Shown here: in pieces, positions 9,778 to 18,564 of the stretch
How positions within the stretch are numbered: the stretch's first letter is position 1
Layout: each line of letters begins with the position of its first letter
Assembly: GCA_017397885.1 (NCBI GenBank)
Contig: JAFQHQ010000142.1
Coordinates: 1-48,254 of the forward strand
Direction of reading: 5' to 3'
Length of the DNA stretch: 48,254 nucleotides
DNA from: Clostridia bacterium
Lineage (GTDB): Bacteria; Bacillota; Clostridia; UMGS1810
Notes under the pieces: model-generated
What the model was told of the DNA's origin: nothing
Seen by the model: only the letters and a program-made list of their open reading frames with translations
Databases searched by the model: none
Position numbers and translations under genes: made by a program

Positions 9778-11430
9778 ATGAAAAAAGCAATAAAACTTTT
9801 TGCAATATTTATTGTACTTACAATTTTTTCGCAAGTTTCCGTTGTAGCTCTCGCATCTGAGAAAAGCTCCATTATCGTAGCCTATGATGCTGTTAACAAA
9901 GCTATTACCATAGACGGAACTTCAAATGCACCGGCTTTAAGCCCAGTTACGGTTAACGTGACACTTTCCGAAAACGGTGTACCTTCCGACAGTAACACCC
10001 CCGTGATTTCCGGCATGTTTTTTGCGGGTACAGATGGCAGGCTGACATATTCTGCTCCCCTTGCAGAGGATTTTCCTGCAGGCAAATACAATGTTTATGT
10101 GGGTATGATGCATCTTGAAAATGCCTATGTGGCAACTGTAATGGTGTTTGACAAAAACAGTCAGGAAACTGCCGATGTTATTGAACTTATCAATGACGTG
10201 AAATCTGCATCCGAAATGACAGAAGTTGTAACAGAGGGTGCAAGCGCACTTGGTATTGACAAAGACACCGTGGAAGACATGGGTGCCGTGTGCAAAACCA
10301 TATACGGCATCATGAAGGCGGAAGGTGACTTTGATTACGAAACCTTTGACCGTGCGTTTAAAATGGGTCTTGCAGCTTGCCTTTTGAAAGACGGTGAATC
10401 GGTTGACACTGTTATGAATAAATATGCCGCTGTGTTTAACACAGATTATGACACATATGCATCTCTTGATGAAGATGTCAAAAAAGCATTTGACAACATT
10501 ATAAAAAATGTTGATATGAGCGAAGGGTTTGTCGATTTTGAAGAAACCGAGCTTCTTGCAAGCCTGGTTGCATCAAAAACCAATGATGAATTCAAAAGTA
10601 TAATTTCAGAAAATGAAGAATTTTTTGGTGTTGATACCGATGGCGACTTTGAAGATTTGTCGGTGAACAACCGGGCAAAGGTATATAAAACAATTTTTGG
10701 CGAAAGAAAAGACTTCCTCACTCCCGAAGATGTTGGCAAAGCCTTTGACAAGGCAGTTGACAAAATTGCAAAAGAAGCAGAAGACAAAAAATCCTCGGGA
10801 GGCTCCGGCGGTGGCGGAAGCAGCAGCGGAGGAAACAGCTTTTCTGTTGCAATTCCCGACACAAATCCTCCGTTTACAGCGCCCGAGGTGCAAAATCCCG
10901 TATCAAAGTATTCCGACATAAACGGTCACTTTGCAGAAAGTGCAATAAACACACTTTCCGACATGGGAATTATAAATGGCTTTGAAGATTCAACATTCAG
11001 GCCAAATGACAGCGTAACAAGAGCACAGCTTGCAAAAATGACAGTTTCCGCACTGAAAATTTCGCAGGGTGCAGATGTAAAAACCTTTGGTGATGTTACT
11101 TCATCTGAGTGGTATTATGAATGCATCAACATTTTGTCATCAAAAAATATTGTTTCGGGTGACGGAGCAAACTTCTATCCCAACAATCTTGTCACAAGAC
11201 AGGATGCGGCTGTGATTCTTTACCGTGCCCTTGCAACGGTTGGCAAAAATATGAACGGTACGTTCAATTTTGCAGATATGGATACAGTATCTGAATATGC
11301 AAAAGAAGCTGTAGGTGCTATGGCATCAAACGGAATAATCCTTGGTGATGCATCGGGATTCCGTCCTCTCTCAAACCTCACAAGAGGCGAAGCGGCAGTT
11401 CTTATCAGCCGTATAATAAACGCAAACTGA
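9778..11430 (+). CDS. Cell-surface protein with three C-terminal SLH domains
   Basis: A 550-residue exported protein. The ATG at 9778 gives a clean signal peptide (MKKAIKLFAIFIVL) behind GGAGGAG (9760-9766); in-frame ATGs at 9754 and 9757 precede that site and are less likely. After an Ig-like beta domain (about 30-130) comes an acidic helical region (about 135-335) and a Gly/Ser-rich flexible linker (about 338-360). Three S-layer homology repeats follow (about 378-425, 437-490, 498-550), each with the F.D/A...L...GI..G....F.P...TR signature. SLH triplets bind pyruvylated secondary cell-wall polymer, so this protein can anchor to the wall. It sits among the lyase genes and could be a scaffold or wall anchor for the system (inference). 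Confidence 0.88.
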   Translation: MKKAIKLFAIFIVLTIFSQVSVVALASEKSSIIVAYDAVNKAITIDGTSNAPALSPVTVNVTLSENGVPSDSNTPVISGMFFAGTDGRLTYSAPLAEDFPAGKYNVYVGMMHLENAYVATVMVFDKNSQETADVIELINDVKSASEMTEVVTEGASALGIDKDTVEDMGAVCKTIYGIMKAEGDFDYETFDRAFKMGLAACLLKDGESVDTVMNKYAAVFNTDYDTYASLDEDVKKAFDNIIKNVDMSEGFVDFEETELLASLVASKTNDEFKSIISENEEFFGVDTDGDFEDLSVNNRAKVYKTIFGERKDFLTPEDVGKAFDKAVDKIAKEAEDKKSSGGSGGGGSSSGGNSFSVAIPDTNPPFTAPEVQNPVSKYSDINGHFAESAINTLSDMGIINGFEDSTFRPNDSVTRAQLAKMTVSALKISQGADVKTFGDVTSSEWYYECINILSSKNIVSGDGANFYPNNLVTRQDAAVILYRALATVGKNMNGTFNFADMDTVSEYAKEAVGAMASNGIILGDASGFRPLSNLTRGEAAVLISRIINAN

Positions 11431-11444
11431 AAGGAGAATGAAAT

Positions 11445-14036
11445 ATGCGTAAATCAGCAAAAAAACTAATTTCTTTGTTAATTTGTTTTGGTCTGCTTAT
11501 CAGTGCGTCCCATTTCTCCGTAGTGTTTGCAGATGAACAGATGGTTTCGGTTTCAAATACTACCGAGGCAAAAGATGCCAAAGCACTCCTTGGCGCATTT
11601 GAAGCAGATGTTATTTCTGCAACCGACATGTCGGCTCCGGCAACAAGGGGAGATTTTCTCACAATTTTGATGTCTATGATGAATCTCACATCACCCTACG
11701 GTCCCGAAACAAAGTTTGCAGACATAGCTCAGGGTACACTTCTTGCCAATGCAACAAATTTTGCAGTTGCAACAGGCATCATTTCACCTGCCGACAAATT
11801 CTATCCCGATGCTCAAGTTACCTATTCCCAGGCATCAAAAATGGCAATTGAAGCTCTCGGAAGCGGCAAAAAAGCAGTTGCCCTCGGCGGTTATCCCTAC
11901 GGCTACATTCGTCTTGCATCCGAAAACGAGCTTGACGAAGGGCTTTCGGGCAATGAGGCAATGACAGTGGGGGATATGTATATTATGCTTGCAAATCTTT
12001 GTGAAGCAAATGTATACTCATTTTCATCTTTTGAGTATTCTGAAGGTGTAACAAGCTACAACCTCAAAGAGGGCAAACCCTTTATGGAAGCATACATGGA
12101 CATCTGCAAGGCAGAGGGGATTGTGGATGCGGCAAATGGTTCATATCTCTATGACGCTTTTGCCGATTTTGACACGGGATACATCAGCGTGAATGATGTT
12201 ACCTATTCTCTTGCTGACGGTGTTGAATGTTCACTCGGTTTGAATGTTGAGGTTTTCTATAGAAACGAAGGCAAAGCAACCCGGGAAGCAGTCTATGTAC
12301 GTCCCTTTGAAAATAAGATTAAGATCATTTCCTACAAAAACTATCCGGAGCTCTCCGGCGATAAACTTACATATTACGATGATTCGGACAAAGAAGCAAA
12401 GCTTTCGGTTGATTCGTTGGCGGCGATTTTGTATAACGGCAGAGCAGACGGTAGTATTTCAGCTTCCGATTTTGCCATTGATGCAGGTTACATAGAAGCA
12501 ATAGACAACGACGGTGACAATGTTTATGAGGTTCTTTCAATTTGGGAGCCCGACTACCTTGAAATAGGTGCAGTAAATGTATATAACAATATCATTTACG
12601 ATGCATACTACAAAACAAACATCAATCTTGACGACGGTGACATTACTTTCCAATGTGACAAAGAAATCCAAGCCTACAACGCAGGCGATGTTCTTGAAGT
12701 GTTTGTTTCGAATGACGGGAAATATGTCAAGGTAACAACAATGAACAACGTTGTTTCCGGTGTGGTTTCCGGCTATGGAACAAATGGTGAAGTCTACATT
12801 AATGATGTCAAATATGAAACTCATCCCTATTTTGACGAATTCTATCGTAAAAACATTGAGCTTTCAAAAACAATGAGTTTTGTTGTTAATGATGACGGAC
12901 TCATTGTTGCTGCAAAATTTTCCGATTTATCGGAGTTTAAGTATGCATATTTTGATGCAATCAAGAAAAAAGACGGACTTTCTCCTGAAGTGCTGATTAA
13001 GCTTTATACCGAGGATGATGAAATTCTCGAAACAAAGCTTGCCGAAAAAATCAAAATTAACGGTTCAACCAAAACTGATGCTGAAGCACATGATATGATT
13101 TCAAGTCAAATCGGCTCAATAATCAAATATCAGGCAAACGGCGAGGGCAGGATAAGTGCCATCAATACTGGTTTGGACGATGAAGGAATTTATGAACCCG
13201 TTTCAGATGGTTTTGACACCCTCAAAAGATATCGTTTCCCCAACGATGAATCCGAAACGCTTATTTATTACAAAACCAGCGGATATTTCGTTCCTCATTT
13301 CACCATTAACACAAGCACCGCAATTTTTTGTGTATCACCCGACACAACTCTTGACGATGAGGAAAGATTTTCTATGGCAAAAACACTCACTTTCCTCGGC
13401 AACGATGAAAAAGTGCCGGCAAACACCTTGAAGGCATACAACGTGTCTGACACGGGTTGTGCAGATGCTCTCTTATACAGTGCCAAGGTGGATGATGATG
13501 TAAACATTGACTATGCACCATTCGGTATTATTGCAGAATGTACAGAAGCTCTCGATAATGATGGCGAGGAGGCATTCAAAGTTGTAATGTATATAAGCGA
13601 TTCATATGTTACAAAATACATTGATAAAGATGCAGCTTTTGTAAAAGAGATGAATCTTGCCGATGGCGAAACACCGTTTAATATGGGTGATGTAATTCGT
13701 TATACAGAATCCGCTAATAGAATTACAAATGCTGCCAAGGATTTTGACGGTGCTGCAAAAACCCTTTTAAACAACGAAGGCGATAACAAAATGGTTCATT
13801 ACTATTACGGGAAGATTTATGCTGTCGGATCATCATCTGTAGCAATCCTCAAAGATGATGGCTCTATAGCGTACGTTCCTTATACAATCAAAAATGTTTG
13901 CATGGTTGATGAAAACGATGTCTACACTGCTCCGAAAGATGTAATTGCCACCTATAAGCAGGCAGGCGACAAAGCAACAAAGATTTTGGTCAAGTGCAGA
14001 TATTCGGCAGTTGCACAGGTTTATACTTTTAAATAA
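11445..14036 (+). CDS. Large secreted beta-rich protein with SLH-like N-terminal region
   Basis: An 863-residue exported protein with an AAGGAGAATG ribosome site 14 bases after the preceding stop and a signal peptide of about 29 residues. Residues about 55-200 look like degenerate SLH repeats: they keep TRGDFLTILMSM, FADI, GIISPADKFYPDAQVTYSQA and a third copy with the TVGDMYIMLANL helix. The remaining 650 residues are acidic, beta-strand-rich and repetitive in character, with many DDG and DNDGD turns that may bind calcium. I recognise no catalytic family. It ends the surface-protein block and is followed by a strong hairpin. A structural cell-envelope or adhesion role is the most that can be inferred. 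Confidence 0.8.
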   Translation: MRKSAKKLISLLICFGLLISASHFSVVFADEQMVSVSNTTEAKDAKALLGAFEADVISATDMSAPATRGDFLTILMSMMNLTSPYGPETKFADIAQGTLLANATNFAVATGIISPADKFYPDAQVTYSQASKMAIEALGSGKKAVALGGYPYGYIRLASENELDEGLSGNEAMTVGDMYIMLANLCEANVYSFSSFEYSEGVTSYNLKEGKPFMEAYMDICKAEGIVDAANGSYLYDAFADFDTGYISVNDVTYSLADGVECSLGLNVEVFYRNEGKATREAVYVRPFENKIKIISYKNYPELSGDKLTYYDDSDKEAKLSVDSLAAILYNGRADGSISASDFAIDAGYIEAIDNDGDNVYEVLSIWEPDYLEIGAVNVYNNIIYDAYYKTNINLDDGDITFQCDKEIQAYNAGDVLEVFVSNDGKYVKVTTMNNVVSGVVSGYGTNGEVYINDVKYETHPYFDEFYRKNIELSKTMSFVVNDDGLIVAAKFSDLSEFKYAYFDAIKKKDGLSPEVLIKLYTEDDEILETKLAEKIKINGSTKTDAEAHDMISSQIGSIIKYQANGEGRISAINTGLDDEGIYEPVSDGFDTLKRYRFPNDESETLIYYKTSGYFVPHFTINTSTAIFCVSPDTTLDDEERFSMAKTLTFLGNDEKVPANTLKAYNVSDTGCADALLYSAKVDDDVNIDYAPFGIIAECTEALDNDGEEAFKVVMYISDSYVTKYIDKDAAFVKEMNLADGETPFNMGDVIRYTESANRITNAAKDFDGAAKTLLNNEGDNKMVHYYYGKIYAVGSSSVAILKDDGSIAYVPYTIKNVCMVDENDVYTAPKDVIATYKQAGDKATKILVKCRYSAVAQVYTFK

Positions 14037-14044
14037 AATTCAAA

Positions 14045-14080
14045 GAAAGGTGGTTTATAAATATTTATAGATCACCTTTT
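14045..14080 (+). terminator. Hairpin between the surface-protein block and the cytoplasmic enzymes
   Basis: AAAGGTG (14046-14052) pairs with CACCTTT (14073-14079), and the interior holds a perfect palindrome, ATAAATATTTAT, that extends the stem. A short T run follows. The next ribosome site lies at 14085-14090. The hairpin could act as a partial terminator or an mRNA processing or stability element, so that the intracellular enzymes are expressed at a different level from the surface proteins (inference). Confidence 0.6.
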
Positions 14081-14097
14081 CTACAGGAGATAATTTT

Positions 14098-15951
14098 ATG
14101 AACATTACCCAAATTGATGATAAATCCATCCTGAAAGGAGCCAAACTTCTTTCGGAGTATTATTCTATTCCCGAAACAATTGAAATTCATGCCCAAAAAG
14201 GCGAAAAGCTTTCTGTAAGTTGGAGTGGAGACACGGTTCACATCACCTATCCAATTAAAGCTGCTTTTTTCAGATCATTAACCCATGTGGATATGATGCT
14301 TTCAAAAAACAAAAGAGAAAACATGGAAGAAACCGTATACTTTGATGAATGCGGTGTTATGTTTGATTTTTCAAGGGGACTTGTTATGAATGTGGAAGGT
14401 TTAAAAAAATACGCTTCCTACATGGCAAGAATGGGGATTAACACAATTTATCTATATACGGAAGATACCTATGAAGTGAAAGAATTTCCTTATCTCGGAT
14501 ATATGAGGGGGAGATATACCAAAGAAGAAATAGCCGAAATGGATGAGTATTGCGATTCCATCGGTGTTGAGCTCATTCCACACATTCAGGCTCTCGGTCA
14601 CATGGGGAAATTTCTCATGTGGGACGAAGGTGCCCAGTTCAGAGATACAATTGATGTGCTTCATCCTGATGATGAAAACACTTTTGAGTTTATAAAAAAA
14701 GCAATTCTTACAGTTTCGTCATATTTCAAAACTAATAAAATTCACCTTGGAATGGACGAAGCAGGAAATCTTGGAAGCGGCAGATACTATGCAAAGCACG
14801 GTGCTGTTGACCGAAAAGACATTTTCCTTGATCATCTGAAAAAGGTTGTTGACTTCACAGTTGAATGCGGGCTTGTACCCATTATATATGACGATACTCT
14901 CGACAAAGTGTTGTCAGGTAATCAATTTGCCCGCTCTGCCAATACGGAAATTCCGAAAAGTGTTACAGATCGGCTTCCGAAAGGTTTTGTTCCTGCATAT
15001 TGGAACTATTATTCCGAAGATATAAACGTTTATAAACAAAATATGGAGCTATATCGCAAAATGGCAGGAGACGTTATCTTCTGGGGAGGTATATGGACAT
15101 GGCGTGGCGCAGCGTATGATGCTGTTATGACAGAGAGGCTTTCAAATCCCGGTCTTATGGCATGTAAAGAGCTTGGTATAAGAAAAGCAATAGGAAGCAT
15201 ATGGGGAAATAGCGGTGAATGTAACTATATTCACACAATCCACGGCTCTATGTATTTTGCAGAGCATATGTATTCTGTAAATGTTAATACCACGCTCCTT
15301 AAGGAAAGATTTGAATTTATCACTAAAGCAAAGTATGACGCTTTCATTGAAATGTCATATTATCATAATGACTATGACAATGAAAATAATTATAAGAGTT
15401 ACATTGAAAGATATTGGGGAAAAAGATATTTCTGGGCAGATGTTCTTCTCGGACTTCTTGATTATGACCTGTCCCAAAAGCCCATGGCGTCATACTATGC
15501 AAAAACTGCAGAAAAATTCAAGAGATTTCTCGACAAAAATGACTCGTGGTATGAACATTATTTGCTTTGTTATAAATTTTTCGATATCCTTTCAAAAAAA
15601 TGTTACATTGCAGAAAATCTAAAAACTGCCTATGATGAGAATAATCTCAAATTTCTTTCGGAATGTGTGCAAACATTTATCCCTGAGCTAATATTCGCCT
15701 TTGAAGAAACCTCGGCTCTTCACAAAAAATTGTGGTTTGAAATGAATAAACCCTTTGGCTATGAAGTTGAAGACATAAAATACGGCGGAATGATTAAACG
15801 CCTTCACAGTGCAAAAGAAAGATTGTCTGACTATCTCGAAGGGAAAATCTGCAAAATAGAAGAACTTGAGGAAACAAGACTTTCGCACACTCCCGGGGGC
15901 AGAAGAGTAGATTTCTCTGCTATCATGAGTGCTAAAGGTGAAATTATATAA
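14098..15951 (+). CDS. Intracellular GH20-like beta-N-acetylhexosaminidase
   Basis: A 617-residue protein without signal peptide or membrane segment, with AGGAGA 7 bases before the ATG. Residues 1-85 form the small alpha/beta domain seen before GH20 barrels. The TIM barrel follows: FSRGLVMNVEGLKKYASYMARMG, YLYTEDTYE, ELIPHIQALGHM, then HLGMDEAGNLG with the catalytic Asp-Glu pair D220-E221. In GH20 these residues polarise the substrate acetamido group and donate a proton. The C-terminus carries 'KKLWFEMNKPFGYEV', typical of the clostridial intracellular branch. It likely removes terminal N-acetylhexosamine, or a related sugar, from imported oligosaccharides. It runs into the next gene with a 16-base gap. 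Confidence 0.82.
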   Translation: MNITQIDDKSILKGAKLLSEYYSIPETIEIHAQKGEKLSVSWSGDTVHITYPIKAAFFRSLTHVDMMLSKNKRENMEETVYFDECGVMFDFSRGLVMNVEGLKKYASYMARMGINTIYLYTEDTYEVKEFPYLGYMRGRYTKEEIAEMDEYCDSIGVELIPHIQALGHMGKFLMWDEGAQFRDTIDVLHPDDENTFEFIKKAILTVSSYFKTNKIHLGMDEAGNLGSGRYYAKHGAVDRKDIFLDHLKKVVDFTVECGLVPIIYDDTLDKVLSGNQFARSANTEIPKSVTDRLPKGFVPAYWNYYSEDINVYKQNMELYRKMAGDVIFWGGIWTWRGAAYDAVMTERLSNPGLMACKELGIRKAIGSIWGNSGECNYIHTIHGSMYFAEHMYSVNVNTTLLKERFEFITKAKYDAFIEMSYYHNDYDNENNYKSYIERYWGKRYFWADVLLGLLDYDLSQKPMASYYAKTAEKFKRFLDKNDSWYEHYLLCYKFFDILSKKCYIAENLKTAYDENNLKFLSECVQTFIPELIFAFEETSALHKKLWFEMNKPFGYEVEDIKYGGMIKRLHSAKERLSDYLEGKICKIEELEETRLSHTPGGRRVDFSAIMSAKGEII

Positions 15952-15967
15952 CAATGGAGAGAAAACA

Positions 15968-17242
15968 ATGTATGATTTTAAAATAAAGAATATGGGAAAG
16001 TTTGATGTTGCGGTTTGCGGCGGCGGTGTTGCAGGCGTGGGAGCAGCGATAAGTGCGGCACGAAACGGCTCGTCGGTTGTTCTCATTGAAAGCACCGGTG
16101 CTCTTGGCGGCACTGCAACATCTGGTCTTATGGGAAATATAATTGACGGAGTAAACAAGGGCGGACTCATAAAAGAATGGCAGGATTTTTTGGTTTCGCA
16201 CTCTCTCAGTCTTGCTCATGTAGGAAAGCGCTATGACGAATCCGGACAACCGGTCCCCGGAAGACTTGTGGATCACGAAGCTTCGAAATATTTTTTTGAA
16301 AAGGTGTGCGTCGAAGCAGGTGTCAGAGTGCTGTTTAACAGCATGCTTGTTGGTGCTGATGTGGAAAACTGTCACATACAAAGAGTTATGATTTCAACTC
16401 TTTGCGGAAATTATGAAATTTCAGCCGACATATTTGTCGATGCCACGGGATATGGCACGCTCTCAGAGCTTGCAGGACTGAAATGGGACATCGGCACTCC
16501 GCCGAATCCTGCAAGTATGAGCATCACTCTCGGTGGATTTCCCGAAGATTTTAACGGCAATGATACTGTTGAAGAAAAAACAGCATACGGAAAAATGCTC
16601 AAAGAAAACGGAATTAATGTTTCGTCTGAACAGGCAAGCTTAAAAAGAATGCCGGGAGCTTCGACATGGATTATGGGATATAACTTTGAATATGACGTAT
16701 ATCCCGATAACATAGTTCGTTTTTCCGATGCAATATTAAACAGCCGAAAAGAGGGATTTGAAACAATTCAATCTCACAAAAAGCTTAAAGGCTATGAAAA
16801 ACTTCACATACAGTCAACTTCATCTTATTTTGGCCTGCGTGAAGGAAGAAGAATATATGGAAAATATCGCCTTACCGATGAAGATATTATCGAAGGAAAG
16901 AGATTTGAAGATGGAATTTGTCTTGTCACCGCAGGGGTTGATGTTCATAAGCTTAATTCAACCGATACAACCGAATGCTCAAGAGGTGTCAAAAGCAAAC
17001 CCTATCACATTCCTTACCGTTGTCTTGTTCCTGAGGGGTGTGACAACATGCTTCTTGCAGGAAGATGCATTTCGGGGGATTTTTATCCTTTTGCATCATA
17101 TCGAATGATTGGAAACATGACAACCGTTGGAGAAGCCGCAGGCTATGCTGCATCAATTTGTTCAAAGGAAAATGTAACACCCGAAAAACTTGACGGAAAA
17201 ATTGTCAGCAAATATATTCGCTCTCGCGGTCACGAATTATAA
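15968..17242 (+). CDS. FAD-dependent oxidoreductase
   Basis: A 424-residue protein. I chose the ATG at 15968, 6 bases after GGAGAG, rather than an in-frame GTG at 15929 that overlaps the previous gene. The N-terminus has the dinucleotide-binding fold, DVAVCGGGVAGVGAAI, followed by an acidic strand end (VVLIES) and GALGGTATSGLMG, as in the 'FAD_oxidored' group. Near the C-terminus, LLAGRCISGDFYPFASYRM closes the FAD site. Relatives are often found in carbohydrate-catabolic loci, but their substrates are mostly unknown, and no substrate can be assigned here. It ends in a bidirectional terminator and is co-directional with the GH20-like gene, so it probably acts on the sugar that enzyme releases (inference). 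Confidence 0.8.
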   Translation: MYDFKIKNMGKFDVAVCGGGVAGVGAAISAARNGSSVVLIESTGALGGTATSGLMGNIIDGVNKGGLIKEWQDFLVSHSLSLAHVGKRYDESGQPVPGRLVDHEASKYFFEKVCVEAGVRVLFNSMLVGADVENCHIQRVMISTLCGNYEISADIFVDATGYGTLSELAGLKWDIGTPPNPASMSITLGGFPEDFNGNDTVEEKTAYGKMLKENGINVSSEQASLKRMPGASTWIMGYNFEYDVYPDNIVRFSDAILNSRKEGFETIQSHKKLKGYEKLHIQSTSSYFGLREGRRIYGKYRLTDEDIIEGKRFEDGICLVTAGVDVHKLNSTDTTECSRGVKSKPYHIPYRCLVPEGCDNMLLAGRCISGDFYPFASYRMIGNMTTVGEAAGYAASICSKENVTPEKLDGKIVSKYIRSRGHEL

Positions 17243-17292
17243 AAAATGTTCCGGGCAGGCTTGAACAAATGCTCGGAACATTTTTTTATTTA
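17243..17292. terminator. Bidirectional terminator between convergent operons
   Basis: AATGTTCCG and CGGAACATT flank a 20-base loop region, with an A run on the left and a T run on the right. It therefore works as a rho-independent terminator in both directions. It closes the plus-strand oxidoreductase gene and the seven-gene minus-strand operon. Confidence 0.88.
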
Positions 17293-17308
17293 TGCGTATT
17301 GTTTCAGC

Positions 17309-18562
17309 TTATTTCCAATTCAGCACTTCCCAATCTTCGGGCGGTGTTCCAAGATCAATAACATCCATGGTTTTTCCAACTTCCAAAGCTGATTGATGTG
17401 CCATGAGGCCGGGAATGTTCCATCTTGCAACCTCCCATATGTTTGTGGGAGAAAGCTTGCCTGTTTCATAAGATCTGCAGAAATCGTCAATGAGAAAGTG
17501 ATGAGTTCCGTTGTGACCGTTGTGTATTCCTTCAAATTCCTTTGGAAGTCTTGCCGTGGGCTGAACGGGAGATGTTTCTCTGAAACCTGCACCACTTGCA
17601 ATGCTTTGAATTGCATCACCGTAGTTTTCTTCAATGTTTTTGTAGATGGATTCGGGCATCAGCTTTTGGGTGACATCTTTCATGTCAACGGTGTTGGGAT
17701 TTTCCTTTTTCCATGTGGCAAGATGGTGACGTGCAACGGAAAACTCATAGCATCCGTCTGTACCGTAAAACTGTGAAATGTAGGTTTCCGGAGCGTGCCA
17801 GCCAACACATCTGTTTTCGCTGATTCTTGCAATACCACCGTTTGACAGCTCGAGGAGCATTGCAGTGTTGGAAAAGGGATTGTCATAAAGGTTTTGACCT
17901 TTTGTACCGTATATGTCGGTTCGGGGACTTTTTTCAAATCCGAAAGCTACAACCTTCTTTGCATATACTCCGGGCATGGCACTTAAAATCATTGAGGTTG
18001 AGTGAGTAGGGTAGAACATTGGAGGAATGCCGGCATACTGCCTCCAATCATCACCTCCGGAGCTTCGAAAGCTCATTTCCATGTTTCTCACATCGTGGTT
18101 ATACTGGGCTTCACCGTATGTGAAATTTCCAAATGTACCTTTTTCAAATTCTTCACGGCAAAAGATTGCCGGCGCTCTGTAGAAGCCTGTTTCACCCATG
18201 GAGTAAGTCAGCCTTGTTTTTTCAACGAGTTCTTTGATTTCGATGATTTCGTCAATGCTGATTGAACACGGAACACTACTGTATACGTGTTTTCCTGCCT
18301 TTAGTGCTTCAATTGCCATTGAACCATGCTTAAAACGCTGGGTAAAGATTGCAATAGAGTTAACCTTGTCCGAGATAAGCGCTTCTTCAAAGCTGTTTAT
18401 TATGTCAACGCCAAAATCCTTTGAATATTGCTGTGCTCTTTCTTCAATAAGGTCACACACATACACCTTTTCAACTGCAGGATGAGCCTTGAAAAGAGGC
18501 ACAAAGTTTTTTGCAAATCTTCCGCAACCTATGACTGCGATTTTTATTTTATCTTTTGCCAT
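17309..18562 (-). CDS. Gfo/Idh/MocA-family protein, GH109-like variant
   Basis: A 417-residue protein with an N-terminal NAD(P) Rossmann fold (KIAVIGCGRFAKNF). In ordinary Gfo/Idh/MocA dehydrogenases the catalytic lysine sits in an 'EKP' motif after GKHV; here that stretch reads GKHVYSSVPCS, so the lysine is absent. A V-P at this place, a YNHD motif in the sheet domain and 'YPTHSTSMIL' recall the GH109 NAD-dependent alpha-N-acetylgalactosaminidase group, which cleaves by transient oxidation at C3. This assignment is from motif memory and is moderate. It is the last gene of the minus-strand operon, 2 bases after the preceding gene, with AAAGGA upstream. A hexosamine-directed role would match the GH20-like enzyme across the terminator. 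Confidence 0.75.
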   Translation of the reverse strand: MAKDKIKIAVIGCGRFAKNFVPLFKAHPAVEKVYVCDLIEERAQQYSKDFGVDIINSFEEALISDKVNSIAIFTQRFKHGSMAIEALKAGKHVYSSVPCSISIDEIIEIKELVEKTRLTYSMGETGFYRAPAIFCREEFEKGTFGNFTYGEAQYNHDVRNMEMSFRSSGGDDWRQYAGIPPMFYPTHSTSMILSAMPGVYAKKVVAFGFEKSPRTDIYGTKGQNLYDNPFSNTAMLLELSNGGIARISENRCVGWHAPETYISQFYGTDGCYEFSVARHHLATWKKENPNTVDMKDVTQKLMPESIYKNIEENYGDAIQSIASGAGFRETSPVQPTARLPKEFEGIHNGHNGTHHFLIDDFCRSYETGKLSPTNIWEVARWNIPGLMAHQSALEVGKTMDVIDLGTPPEDWEVLNWK

Positions 18563-18564
18563 TG

